Assembly: GCF_000686805.1 (NCBI RefSeq)
Contig: NZ_KK366021.1
Coordinates: 183,614 to 247,613 of the forward strand
Length of the DNA stretch: 64,000 nucleotides
Direction of reading: 5' to 3'
DNA from: Bacillus sp. UNC41MFS5
Lineage (GTDB): Bacteria > Bacillota > Bacilli > Bacillales_B > DSM-18226
The notes below the pieces were generated by a model. The model saw only the letters and a list, made by a program, of their open reading frames with translations, was not told where the DNA came from and did no database searches. Position 1 is the stretch's first letter. Every line of letters begins with the position of its first letter. The translations under genes and the position numbers were made by a program. Below, in pieces: positions 26,950 through 35,578 of this stretch.

Positions 26950-27453
26950 ATGCAGTATAGTATTGGAGTTGAATATGGCCTGCATTGCCTTGTTTATTTA
27001 ATTGATATCCCTCCAGATTCAAGCATAGGAATAAAAGACCTTTCTGCCTTTCAAGGCATTTCAGAGACATATCTCTCAAAAATTTTTGCCAAATTAGCCA
27101 AGGCAGGTATCGTAAATTCAGTACCTGGAGTTAAGGGCGGCTATAGATTAGCAAGGTCCCCAGAAGAAATTTCTTTTTGGGATGTAATTGAAGCGATTGA
27201 AGGGAAAAGGCCCATTTTTCAATGCAAAAACATAAAAGATAATGGCCTTCTGGTTCGAGATAACCAAAACTCCAGCTGCTGCTCAGAAACTTCGACTTGC
27301 ACCATTAATCTAGTTATGCTTGAGGCAGAAGAAAATATGCGCAATTTTTTACGTAAAAAGACCCTTTCATGGCTAAATGAAGAGCTTGATCATGTTTTAT
27401 CGAAACAAACACGTCAAGATACACGTGCATATTTTGAGAAGAGCAACAGTTAA
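26950..27453 (+). CDS. Rrf2 family transcriptional regulator with cysteine cluster
   Basis: A 167-residue winged-helix protein. The Rrf2 core is present: SIGVEYGLHCLVYL at the start, GISETYLSKIFAKLAKAGIVNSV in two pieces (about 36-58) and GVKGGYRLARSPEEISFWDVIEAIEG (two pieces, about 60-85). Four cysteines follow (C94, then two adjacent near 113-114, and one near 119), the region where Rrf2 proteins such as IscR and NsrR bind Fe-S clusters, although the spacing here is wider than in those. Redox or nitrosative sensing is therefore possible but unproven. No operon partner; the AhpD-like gene ends downstream on the opposite strand. Confidence 0.87.
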   Translation: MQYSIGVEYGLHCLVYLIDIPPDSSIGIKDLSAFQGISETYLSKIFAKLAKAGIVNSVPGVKGGYRLARSPEEISFWDVIEAIEGKRPIFQCKNIKDNGLLVRDNQNSSCCSETSTCTINLVMLEAEENMRNFLRKKTLSWLNEELDHVLSKQTRQDTRAYFEKSNS

Positions 27454-27466
27454 TCAGACACCCCTT

Positions 27467-27498
27467 CCCCCTCTATCCTGCAAGTTAAGGGGGTCTTT
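27467..27498 (+). terminator. Terminator after the Rrf2 gene
   Basis: CCCCCT (27467-27472) pairs with AGGGGG (27488-27493) across a 15-nt loop and is followed by TCTTT. Moderately convincing. Confidence 0.5.
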
Positions 27499-27670
27499 AC
27501 CCAATTACCGAAAAATTTCAAAAAAACGGCACCGAAAACAAACATCCTATCCCGATTCATTTCCCCTCCTAAAACCAATTTCTCTTATCTTTTGATAATC
27601 CCTATATTACAAATCAAGCGCTAATTCCTTTTCAAGATTAGCGCCCGATTAATGTATAGACATAAAAATT

Positions 27671-28117
27671 CTATTTTGCCGCAGTTGCGAAATTTCCCAT
27701 TGAAATCGAGATTCGATTCCAACTATTAATTTGATTGATCAAAATAACAAGATCTACATAGTCCTTTTCACTAAAATGAATACGTACTCGATTATAAAGC
27801 TCATCAGGTACTCGCTTAGTTGGTACTAACGTCACATGTTCAGTTAATTCTAATGCTACTTTCTCAGCATCCGTGTAGAAGTCACAATCTTCCCATGTGC
27901 CAACGCAGTATAATCGCTGTTCCGTTTCACCCATTTTTCGAGCATCAGCGGTATGCATATTAAGACAAAAAGCACAGCCATTAATTTGAGAAGCACGGAT
28001 TTTAATTAGTTCACGGAGTTTACGGTCTATTCCAGTAGATTTAGTGTACTTCTCCATTTCCATCATTATATTAAGTGCTTCAGGTGCTATATCATAATAA
28101 TTAATACGTAGTTCCAT
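27671..28117 (-). CDS. AhpD-like / carboxymuconolactone decarboxylase family protein
   Basis: A 148-residue all-helical protein of the CMD superfamily with the peroxidase-type CxxC in NGCAFCLNMHTADARKMGE (about 47-65); the histidine five residues after the motif is the proton-relay residue of AhpD. I take the second ATG (28117), 7 bases from AGGGGG, since the first ATG at 28123 directly abuts it. Such proteins reduce peroxides or act with thiol partners. The promoter lies inside a 43-bp perfect palindrome, so the gene is evidently tightly regulated, perhaps by the nearby Rrf2 protein. Confidence 0.9.
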   Translation of the reverse strand: MELRINYYDIAPEALNIMMEMEKYTKSTGIDRKLRELIKIRASQINGCAFCLNMHTADARKMGETEQRLYCVGTWEDCDFYTDAEKVALELTEHVTLVPTKRVPDELYNRVRIHFSEKDYVDLVILINQINSWNRISISMGNFATAAK

Positions 28118-28132
28118 TTCCATTCCCCCTAC

Positions 28133-28200
28133 GATTATAGATACAGTTAATCGTCGATTAACTGTATCTATAATCTACACCTATAATTAGCTTTTGTCAA
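28133..28200 (-). promoter_or_regulatory. AhpD-like gene promoter overlapped by a 43-bp perfect palindrome
   Basis: On the minus strand TTGACA (28200-28195) and TAGATT (28177-28172) are 17 bp apart. From 28133 to 28175 the DNA is a perfect palindrome with 21-bp arms around a single central T (28154); the arm contains ATTATAGATACAGTTAATC. It covers part of the -10 box, the start point and the leader, and ends 15 bp before the start codon. This is an operator, and in RNA would also form a very stable hairpin. Confidence 0.75.
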
Positions 28201-28292
28201 ACCAGGATTATGGTTGTCCTTAGAATAGAACTTTAAAAACTAAGCCTAGATATGTATTACTGCTAATCTATTATTAACAGTTTCCGCCAGGT

Positions 28293-28365
28293 AAAAAAGA
28301 ACCTTGCTTTATTCAACAAGGTTCATCGAGGTATAAAATGAGCACGGGACGATTCCCGTGCTCAT
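28293..28365 (-). terminator. Tandem terminators after the SDR pair
   Basis: Minus-strand transcripts first meet ATGAGCACGGG/CCCGTGCTCAT (28365-28338), then GAACCTTG/CAAGGTTC (28324-28299) with six U after it. The first hairpin also has a TTGTTTT tail on the plus strand. Confidence 0.8.
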
Positions 28366-28438
28366 TTGTTTTGTATATCTAGTGGAATAGGAATTGACGG
28401 TTAGATTAGTTTAATAAGGAGAACTCTCTCCTCACCTC

Positions 28439-29224
28439 TTAATATTTATAAGATTGTCCACCATCAATTGGAATAACAGTTGCGTTGATGAAATTTGCTT
28501 GATTAGATAGTAGGAACGCTACCAAATAACCCACTTCTTCTGGTTTACCGAAACGTTTCATTGGGTTTGGCTGAACAAATTGTTTTCCTACCTCTTCCCA
28601 GTTATCTGGATCCATTTGTTTTAATGAACCTTCGACCATCGGTGTCATGATTGCTCCAGGTGCAATGGCTTTGATGCTGATTCCATATTGACCGTATTCA
28701 ATTCCAGAGTTTCTTGTTAATCCGACCACGCCGTGTTTACTTGCTGCATAACCAGATTGATTTCCTACCCCGCGAATACCACCAACAGAAGCAGTATTAA
28801 CAATAGAGCCAAAACCTTGTTCTCTCATGACTTTCAATACGTGTTTCATACCATAAAACACACCATTTAAATTAACACTAACAACTTTTTGGAATTCCTC
28901 AATGCCAAAATCCTCTGTTAGGTTTTGTTTTCCTTCGATTCCTGCGTTGTTGAAGAAACCATGGATTTTCCCAAATTTCTCAACTGTTTCATTTACATAG
29001 CTTTCAACGGCTTGTTCATCTGCCACATTTGCAGTGATCAGCAGCATTTCTGCGTTTGGTGCCACTTCTAACACTTTGCTTTTTGTTTCTTCTAATGAAG
29101 CAGCGTTTAAATCAACAAGTGAAAGTTTCGCTCCTTCTTTTGCTACTTGTAAAGCAGAGGCTTGTCCTAAACCAGAACCTGCACCTGTAATTAAAACCAC
29201 TTTTCCATCAAAACGATTACTCAT
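28439..29224 (-). CDS. SDR family oxidoreductase
   Basis: A 261-residue classical short-chain dehydrogenase: TGAGSGLGQ (about 13-21), DLNAA for NAD preference (about 38), NNAG (about 91-94), catalytic serine in NTASVGG (about 145) and YAASK (about 158-162). The sequence recalls levodione/2,5-diketo-type dehydrogenases (FFNNAGIEG, NQSGYAASKHGVVGLTRN split). GGAGG lies 10 bases before the ATG. It lies 137 bp behind a second SDR gene on the same strand; the two share about a third of residues. Both are probably controlled by the divergent TetR regulator. Substrate unknown. Confidence 0.87.
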   Translation of the reverse strand: MSNRFDGKVVLITGAGSGLGQASALQVAKEGAKLSLVDLNAASLEETKSKVLEVAPNAEMLLITANVADEQAVESYVNETVEKFGKIHGFFNNAGIEGKQNLTEDFGIEEFQKVVSVNLNGVFYGMKHVLKVMREQGFGSIVNTASVGGIRGVGNQSGYAASKHGVVGLTRNSGIEYGQYGISIKAIAPGAIMTPMVEGSLKQMDPDNWEEVGKQFVQPNPMKRFGKPEEVGYLVAFLLSNQANFINATVIPIDGGQSYKY

Positions 29225-29361
29225 TGGAAATTTCCTCCCTTTGTTTTTGTTTCAAGGTTTAAAGCGTATTTTTAAAAATTATTTTTAATTGAAATATCTC
29301 ATACTAAAGATATATACTGGTGAAATGTCATTCTTTTACTTTACTTAGTTCCCATGATTTA

Positions 29362-30099
29362 TTATTGTGCTGTATATCCGCCATCCACAATCAAACTATT
29401 ACCAGTCATGAATGAAGAATCATCAGAAGCCATGAATAATACTGCTTTTGCCATTTCTTCTGCTTTACCAAGACGTTTCATCGGGGTTACGGCAGCTAAA
29501 GCTTGCTTGCTTTCTTCCGGAATAATTGGTGTGTCAATAAAACCAGGGCATAATGAGTTAATACGAATATTTTGTTCTGCATATTCAAGTGCAAGAGAAC
29601 GAGTTAAGTTAATCACGCCGCCTTTTGCCGCGTTATAGGCTGCTGAACCTGGTGATCCAACCCAACCGTACATAGATGCCGTATTAATAATCGTGCCGCC
29701 ACCTGTTTTTAACATTTCTCGGATGGATTCACGTGCTACTAAGAAAACGCCATCTAAGTCAACATTTACGGTGTTGCGCCATTCTGAGTACTCTAACTCA
29801 TGTGAAGGATGAACACGGCCAATCCCCGCATTGTTGAAGACTACATCCACTTTGCCGAACGTTTCAACGGTTTGTTGAAAGATATTTGCGACTTCTTCTT
29901 CATTCGTAATATTTGCTTTTATAAAAAGAGCTTCGGCATTAAGCGCTTTCAACTCTGCCTCAAATGCTTTCCCTTTTTCCTCATTTAAATCAACAAGAAC
30001 CACTTTGGCTCCTTCTGAAACAAATAAACGTGCTGTTGCTGCCCCAATACCAGATGCTCCACCTGTAATCACAGCTACTTTGTCTTGTAATTTTCCCAT
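29362..30099 (-). CDS. SDR family oxidoreductase
   Basis: A 245-residue short-chain dehydrogenase. The cofactor loop is TGGASGIGAA (about 12-21), with DLNEEKG after beta-2, NNAGIG (about 86-91), the catalytic serine in NTASMYG (about 138) and YNAAKGG (about 151-157). I start at the ATG at 30099 because GAGGAGG lies 7 bases upstream; an extension to 30222 would run through the promoter and operator repeats. First gene of a unit with the SDR at 28439 and divergent from a TetR gene. The family is certain, the substrate is not. Confidence 0.88.
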   Translation of the reverse strand: MGKLQDKVAVITGGASGIGAATARLFVSEGAKVVLVDLNEEKGKAFEAELKALNAEALFIKANITNEEEVANIFQQTVETFGKVDVVFNNAGIGRVHPSHELEYSEWRNTVNVDLDGVFLVARESIREMLKTGGGTIINTASMYGWVGSPGSAAYNAAKGGVINLTRSLALEYAEQNIRINSLCPGFIDTPIIPEESKQALAAVTPMKRLGKAEEMAKAVLFMASDDSSFMTGNSLIVDGGYTAQ

Positions 30100-30180
30100 C
30101 CTAAATCCTCCTCGTAGTATCAAGAATTCTTTAGCACATTCTAGAGAAAAATAATAGATATATCTATTATCTGTGCTATA

Positions 30181-30262
30181 TTGTTCACAATTTAATTGTA
30201 CTATTTTGTTCACAATTAACAATCATTAAGATATCATTAAGTGTCTACTGGTTAGACACTTA
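30181..30262. promoter_or_regulatory. Operator cluster between SDR and TetR genes
   Basis: The perfect inverted repeat TAAGTGTCTA-N5-TAGACACTTA (30238-30262) lies 34 bp upstream of the TetR start. In addition TTGTTCACAATT occurs twice as a direct repeat (30181-30192 and 30206-30217, 25 bp apart) closer to the SDR gene. Either could be the TetR operator. Confidence 0.6.
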
Positions 30263-30296
30263 TGCTAAATCTGTCTATATTGAGGAAGGTTTTTTC

Positions 30297-30905
30297 ATGA
30301 ATAATGAACAAAATACAACGTCTCAACGACAAAACCGGACAAAAGCTCATTTAAAGCAAGCATTGACTGAACTCATAAAAGAGAAGGGGTACCATTCCGT
30401 TACTGTAAAAGACATTGTCGATTACGCCGCTTATAATCGCAGTACTTTTTATATCCATTACATAGATAAACTGGAATTGGCTGAGGATTTACTTGTTTCC
30501 ATGCTTCAGGAATTAGAAGATTCTGTAGGCAAGGCCTATGTACCTGGTCAAAAGGTTTATTCAGCCAAGCTAAATGCACCTTCTTTTAATATCGTTTCTT
30601 ATATCTATAAAAACCAGAGTTTTTTTACATTAATAAACTACGATGACACGCTACCAGGATTGCATACACGGTTCCCTCAAACAATCTTAAAAATCTATAA
30701 GGAACAATTTATTTTCGAAACCATCAACAATATCCCAGTAAATATGGATTATTTTAAACGTTATACAGCCTATGGCTTTTACGGTCTCCTTCATACTTGG
30801 ATCCAAAATGGCTTCAAAGAAACGCCAGAAGATTTTATCCAAGAAGTCATTGATCTTACTAAAACTCATATTCACTCATTTCAATTTATTGGACAAAACA
30901 AATAA
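30297..30905 (+). CDS. TetR/AcrR family transcriptional regulator
   Basis: A 202-residue repressor. The N-terminal helix-turn-helix (about 17-62) contains HLKQALTELIKEKGYHSVTVKDIVDYAAYNRSTFYIHY in pieces, and the C-terminal part fits the DhaS-type ligand domain (TetR_C_7: SFFTLINYDDTLPGLHTRF near 105, YGFYGLLHTWIQNGF near 160). GAGGAAGG lies before the ATG. It is divergent from two SDR genes, with dyads between them, so it is their likely regulator. The effector is unknown. An lspA remnant follows directly. Confidence 0.9.
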   Translation: MNNEQNTTSQRQNRTKAHLKQALTELIKEKGYHSVTVKDIVDYAAYNRSTFYIHYIDKLELAEDLLVSMLQELEDSVGKAYVPGQKVYSAKLNAPSFNIVSYIYKNQSFFTLINYDDTLPGLHTRFPQTILKIYKEQFIFETINNIPVNMDYFKRYTAYGFYGLLHTWIQNGFKETPEDFIQEVIDLTKTHIHSFQFIGQNK

Positions 30906-30934
30906 CTATCTGCACCAGCATGGAGAAAATATAG

Positions 30935-31183
30935 AATATTTTTGTAGGTGTTTTATATTTTCGGAGAACCGGGAAAATGAAGAGTGCTCTCATCGATTGT
31001 AGTTTTGGATTCCTAGTCGGAGGAGCAATTGGAAATGGTACCGATAGACTTTTGTTTGGGCAGGTGACAGATTTTATCATTCGCTCTGGCGGAATTCTTA
31101 ACTTGACCGACCATGCTATCGAGATGGGTGGGTTACTGCTTATTATTTACTTGGTCGTTAGATGGTTAAAAAATAAGCACTAG
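30935..31183 (+). pseudogene. lspA: C-terminal fragment of signal peptidase II
   Basis: About 80 codons matching only the second half of LspA, the integral membrane lipoprotein signal peptidase. GGAIGNGTDRLLFGQVTDFI corresponds to the GNxxDR motif with the first catalytic aspartate, and NLTDHAIEMG to the NxAD motif with the second; a final helix follows. LspA is normally 150-165 residues with four helices, so two helices and the N-terminal half are missing, and a TAG (30932-30934) precedes the frame. An ATG at 30977 could start a 68-residue product, without a good ribosome site. Most likely a decayed paralogue, since lspA is normally in the ileS-pyrR region. Confidence 0.7.
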
Positions 31184-31240
31184 ATTCTCCCACAAATGCT
31201 TTGGCGATTAAACAATACCACAAAAGGCATAATTTATAGC

Positions 31241-31270
31241 AAAAACCTTGCTGGGATAATCAGCAAGGTT
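31241..31270 (-). terminator. Terminator of the McrBC-like operon
   Basis: AACCTTGCTG (31244-31253) pairs with CAGCAAGGTT (31261-31270); on the minus strand it is followed by five U. It is 41 bp past the last gene of the operon. Confidence 0.8.
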
Positions 31271-31310
31271 CAATGATAATTTTATATTTACCGCTAATTT
31301 TATTACCTTT

Positions 31311-33776
31311 TCACAATTCATTAATAAAAGATAAAACCTTCCTAAAGACAACTGATGGGTGCTGAATTAGTAAATCAGAATTTACAATCTGTTCTTTTTC
31401 ATTCTGCCTAATACAAATCGTGTGATTCTCAGTATTAAAATGAATCTCCATTTCCTTAAACGAAAATATTTCAACCTTTGAAGCTTCATCAAGGTTATGG
31501 TCATTAAGTGTAATGGCTACTCTATCAGAAACTCGGCGCAACATCTTCCAAAGCGTGGTCTCTTGTTCATTTTTCATATAGAGCTCCGGTAACTCCTTTG
31601 CCTCATTCAGTTGGTTTAAAGTTGTCATCATATAGATGGCAATTCCATACTTTACTGGTTTAATCAGTTGTTTCATTGACTGCCATTCTCGTATATGAAA
31701 AATAACTTCGCGATTTTCCGTTGAAACTCGATCAATTTTTCCATATTCACCAATGCCATTATGATCCTTTACATCAACTGTTGTATATAGGGCAACATAC
31801 TTCGCTTCTTGCCAGCCTTTATTTAATTTTGTTTCAGGAACCTTAAAGAATCTATTTCGAATAAAAGTATCATAGTCATTGGGAGTTGAAACAGTCCCAA
31901 CCAGTACCTTGTCTACCAGGCTGGATTCCCATTCCCCTTTTGCACCACGTGGCAAAATACCTTCACGCTGAATTTCCTCAGGGCTTTTTTCAATCAAGTG
32001 CTCCACGAATCGTTCCACTAGATCCGTAGCCTGGGGCAAAAATGGAAGGCCTCCTATATTCACTGAATTTATACTATTATAAAGCAAATGATTCTGATAT
32101 CCAGCTTCGTCAGCCCATGGAAATAAAACATAGGCCCCAAACGCGGTTCGCTCATATGGTCCATTATTCATGGCAACTAATGAGTCTCGATACCGGTGCA
32201 TGGTGTTGATATCCTCTTCCATAGGTCCCGGTGATTGATAACGTGTCTTGTAGGAACTATCATCTTGGGCGTAATCCACTCGATATTTTGCATCAAATAC
32301 ATAGTTAAAGGTGTAATCCCTACCCTTTTTAGAAATCGTTAGCATTGAATCTGGTTTTTGCAAAATAGTTGGTAAGTCTCTTTCAAATTTCTGATAGACT
32401 AAGGTAATCTCCTCCTTTGTAATGGGATGCTCGAATCTACGCTCCGCTTTTTGATTCTTTTCTAAATTGACAAATAGTCCGTCCCGATTCACTTTGATAA
32501 TGTCCTGACTTAATATCGTATATTTGCGGCTCAGAATTTGGCCAAGCTTCAGGAATGTCCAATATTCATATAAAGTCGCGACATCCTTCACCGACATTTG
32601 ATACATCTTGGATTGAAGCATTAACCCTTTCGAGACGGTTAGAAAAATTTGAAATGCATCATGATAGCCTGGAGCCATTTGCAGCACTAGGCTCATCACC
32701 GAACGATCTAACCTGCCGATTTTCTGCCAAAAATGGCTCTTTCTTCGAGTTACAAGTGTTTCCCTCATTTCCGTTAAATGCCCCATTAACTCTTGATCAG
32801 GCTCAACCTTCCACCGATTATTTGGATTTTTCAAGGCTCTGATTAAATCCCCCAATTTATCCTCAAGCCGCTGCATCATCCATTTTACATAACGGTTCTC
32901 TAAGGTATCATACAGTAGCTCCTTCTTTGCCTTTACTCCTTCACGCGGCATGACGGTTTTACTATGAATTTCAATCCCACGATCAACATCTACAAACTGC
33001 TGACCCCGCTTTTGGAGATATTTCCGTGTATAAGAATCCGTTTTACTAAGCTGGTCTCCCCTTACTTTCACATACGTCGTTTCTAGTTTATGATGCGGCT
33101 GACGTTCAATCCTATTAATAGCTTGAATAAACTGTTGAAAATGCTTCGTGATTAATCGGTAAAACTCCGCACGACTCGGATTGCCATCCAGTTTGATATT
33201 GGCTCCTAAATACGTTTTCCGAATAAAATGGAAAGCTAGATTGTAGATTTCATCATTCACTTCTTCGATTAATTTATTATAATCGTTTCGATAGTCTAAC
33301 TTAGACGGGAAAATTTCAAGCGTAACCTCTAAAATACTTTCGCCTTTGGAGCGAATTTCAAATGTCGAATACCCCACTTCATTTTGGAATTGGAGATTCC
33401 CCATTAGAACAGGCATCCCTGCCGCATCCTCTAATGAAATTGCCTCACGAAACAAAGGATATTCATGATAAAATTCCAACTGTTGCTTCTGTTTCGGAAC
33501 AACAAAGACCTGGTAAATTCCATTCTCGAAAAAAATTGGCCGAACATTCTGCTTCGGAGAAAGTTCACCACGTTCAATATCATAAACCAGAACGGACTCT
33601 ACAGAATGCCCCTTTGTAGAAAAAAACATTTCATCATGGCGATCCAGCTTCCGATACTGCTTGAGACCTTCATAGCGATGATGGTATGGCTTGCCCTTGA
33701 TAACCAAAGCGAATTCTGTGGCTTCTATTTTGACTAATACAACATCATCACGAGATCCAGAAGGAAGTGAACCCAT
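31311..33776 (-). CDS. McrC-like nuclease with DUF2357 and PD-(D/E)xK domain
   Basis: An 821-residue protein. The N-terminal half (about 60-330) looks like DUF2357, with RNDYNKLIEEVNDEIYNLAF (161-180) typical of it. The nuclease core follows: LYEYWTFLKLGQIL (402-415, with the conserved E404) and FDAKYR (494-499, the D-x-K of a PDDEXK_7/DUF524 fold). After about residue 640 there is an extra 180-residue C-terminal region I do not recognise. It overlaps the AAA+ gene by 29 bp, has AGGAGG 10 bases before its ATG, and is clearly translated with it. The pair forms a modification-dependent (type IV) restriction system; this subunit would cut DNA when driven by the ATPase. Confidence 0.82.
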   Translation of the reverse strand: MGSLPSGSRDDVVLVKIEATEFALVIKGKPYHHRYEGLKQYRKLDRHDEMFFSTKGHSVESVLVYDIERGELSPKQNVRPIFFENGIYQVFVVPKQKQQLEFYHEYPLFREAISLEDAAGMPVLMGNLQFQNEVGYSTFEIRSKGESILEVTLEIFPSKLDYRNDYNKLIEEVNDEIYNLAFHFIRKTYLGANIKLDGNPSRAEFYRLITKHFQQFIQAINRIERQPHHKLETTYVKVRGDQLSKTDSYTRKYLQKRGQQFVDVDRGIEIHSKTVMPREGVKAKKELLYDTLENRYVKWMMQRLEDKLGDLIRALKNPNNRWKVEPDQELMGHLTEMRETLVTRRKSHFWQKIGRLDRSVMSLVLQMAPGYHDAFQIFLTVSKGLMLQSKMYQMSVKDVATLYEYWTFLKLGQILSRKYTILSQDIIKVNRDGLFVNLEKNQKAERRFEHPITKEEITLVYQKFERDLPTILQKPDSMLTISKKGRDYTFNYVFDAKYRVDYAQDDSSYKTRYQSPGPMEEDINTMHRYRDSLVAMNNGPYERTAFGAYVLFPWADEAGYQNHLLYNSINSVNIGGLPFLPQATDLVERFVEHLIEKSPEEIQREGILPRGAKGEWESSLVDKVLVGTVSTPNDYDTFIRNRFFKVPETKLNKGWQEAKYVALYTTVDVKDHNGIGEYGKIDRVSTENREVIFHIREWQSMKQLIKPVKYGIAIYMMTTLNQLNEAKELPELYMKNEQETTLWKMLRRVSDRVAITLNDHNLDEASKVEIFSFKEMEIHFNTENHTICIRQNEKEQIVNSDLLIQHPSVVFRKVLSFINEL

Positions 33777-35574
33777 CGTCTTTTAACCTCCTAAGCATCT
33801 CTAATACCTTGGTTGCACTATTCCGATACTTAGCCTGTTTCAGTTCTTCTTCATAACTCTCTAGATTTTCTATATATTTTCTGCCAGTGAATAAGTGATA
33901 AAGTTCGCTTAATAACCGCTCAACCCGTTTGTCACTCCCAGAAATCCGTGGAAGAATCTTTTGGAGAATACAATGGTCAAAAGCAACTTTAAAATCCATA
34001 AGATTGCTATTCTCGTTGTAATCTAGATAAAAACAGATTTCATCCCGTACACGATAACCGACATGTGCATTGATTACCTGTAATGATTTATTCAAGGTTT
34101 CCAATTCTACAGTCACTTTTTCTACTAGTGCTTTATTTGAACCATATAAATCCTTTAAATGCAGATAGTTTGCACGGAATTTAATATCTGTAACAGCAAT
34201 GGGTTGCACCTCTTCCCCTTCCTCAAGGAAAGATAAATTAGTTAATTCCACACGATTAAACTCAATGGTGTTGGCACGATCTAACACCTTTTTGCTAAAT
34301 GGATGTGTCGTCTCATCCATATTGACTGTACCGATAATATAAAGATTGGTTGGAAGTTTGATATCTCGTTTTGCCGTTTCGGCTGATAAAAGAGTGGATG
34401 TTACAATCTCCTCGCCCTGCTTTTTTCGGCTCTCCATTACACTTAAGATGTCACTAAAATAATGCTCCACCCTTGCTAGATTCATCTCATCCAGTAACAC
34501 AAAATATGGGTGGTCAGGATTTTTCTCAGCTTTTTCTATTACCTTTGTAAGCGGACCAGGCTTAAAATCATCTTTAATATCAACATATCCAAGCAAATCC
34601 GAACTATCACTCCAGTCCGGTCGGACAGGAATTAACTTAAATCGGCCATTTTCTTCCGTCGCTCCAACACTCTCAGCAAACCATTGGACGATTTTTGTCT
34701 TACCGGTCCCTGAGATACCAGAGAGAATGACAAATGGCTTGGTCTTAATCGATAAAAATAAGTTAATTACTTCTTCTCTTGAATAATGGAAGCCTTTTGA
34801 TTTTATGTAGGAGTGAATATGGTCAATTAGGTCTTTATTGGATAACAAAATCTCTGGCTTTTCTATTACCATATCGTCCGGCTTATTATCAATTATATAA
34901 TCTATTGTGCTCTTCTCCTTTAGCGGGATATATTTGCCAGTATTGATCCACTCCAGCCAAGGGTCAGGTGCGTTTTCCGTAAAAGGCTCCCCTTTGTGAA
35001 GGTCTTCAATCCATGCCCTTTTTATCGTTTTGACATCTAAAATGGTGAAAATTGATAGGTAATTTGGGATGGACCCCTCTGTGCTTTCGTGCGAAATGAT
35101 TTTTAGAATATCAGAATCGTTTTCATCTACTGCCCCAGGTACAGCTAGACCACGAAAAATGACATCTCTTCCTCTCTTCCCTTTCGCAAACACAAAAAAT
35201 GGAGGAACATTTTTTCGATTTCCATCAAGAAATTCATCAAAAGAATAACGGAGGATTAAATTTCCTTTTTTCGCGGTCTCATGTATACCACGGCCCGCTT
35301 TCCGATTGTCTCCATAGTAATAAAATTTTCCTGTTTCAAGTTCAATTCGATTCGACCATTCATCATGTGAAAGATCAGAATAGAGTACACAATATTTTGT
35401 ATTTACTCCATTACGGGCACCTACGGGTCTAAATCCCCCTTGGTTTTCGCATCCCATTAATTTCGATAAAGGGTCATCACCCGCATTCCCTTTCGTTCCA
35501 CCTTCATATATAGCCCCTATTTTTAAATCGGCTTTTGGTAAGTCAGTAACAGCTATTGTATATGCGCTAGTCAT
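33748..35574 (-). CDS. McrB-like AAA+ NTPase with probable SRA-like reader domain
   Basis: A 608-residue motor of a McrBC-type system. The AAA+ core has Walker A GISGTGKT (286-293), Walker B VLLDEMN (359-365) and the sensor/arginine-finger region GTVNMDETTHPFSKKVLDRA (about 416-435), where McrB has its nucleotide-specificity motif. Residues 1-215 are a separate domain whose middle (FYYYGDNRKAGRGIHETAKKGN, split near 85-105) resembles SRA-like modified-cytosine readers of the ScoMcrA/AspBHI type. This suggests recognition of 5-methyl- or hydroxymethylcytosine in phage DNA. AGAGGTG precedes the ATG. It is followed by the nuclease gene and preceded by a truncated gene and a small HTH-like gene. 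The reader assignment is from motif memory. Confidence 0.82.
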   Translation of the reverse strand: MTSAYTIAVTDLPKADLKIGAIYEGGTKGNAGDDPLSKLMGCENQGGFRPVGARNGVNTKYCVLYSDLSHDEWSNRIELETGKFYYYGDNRKAGRGIHETAKKGNLILRYSFDEFLDGNRKNVPPFFVFAKGKRGRDVIFRGLAVPGAVDENDSDILKIISHESTEGSIPNYLSIFTILDVKTIKRAWIEDLHKGEPFTENAPDPWLEWINTGKYIPLKEKSTIDYIIDNKPDDMVIEKPEILLSNKDLIDHIHSYIKSKGFHYSREEVINLFLSIKTKPFVILSGISGTGKTKIVQWFAESVGATEENGRFKLIPVRPDWSDSSDLLGYVDIKDDFKPGPLTKVIEKAEKNPDHPYFVLLDEMNLARVEHYFSDILSVMESRKKQGEEIVTSTLLSAETAKRDIKLPTNLYIIGTVNMDETTHPFSKKVLDRANTIEFNRVELTNLSFLEEGEEVQPIAVTDIKFRANYLHLKDLYGSNKALVEKVTVELETLNKSLQVINAHVGYRVRDEICFYLDYNENSNLMDFKVAFDHCILQKILPRISGSDKRVERLLSELYHLFTGRKYIENLESYEEELKQAKYRNSATKVLEMLRRLKDDGFTSFWIS

Positions 35575-35578
35575 TTAT

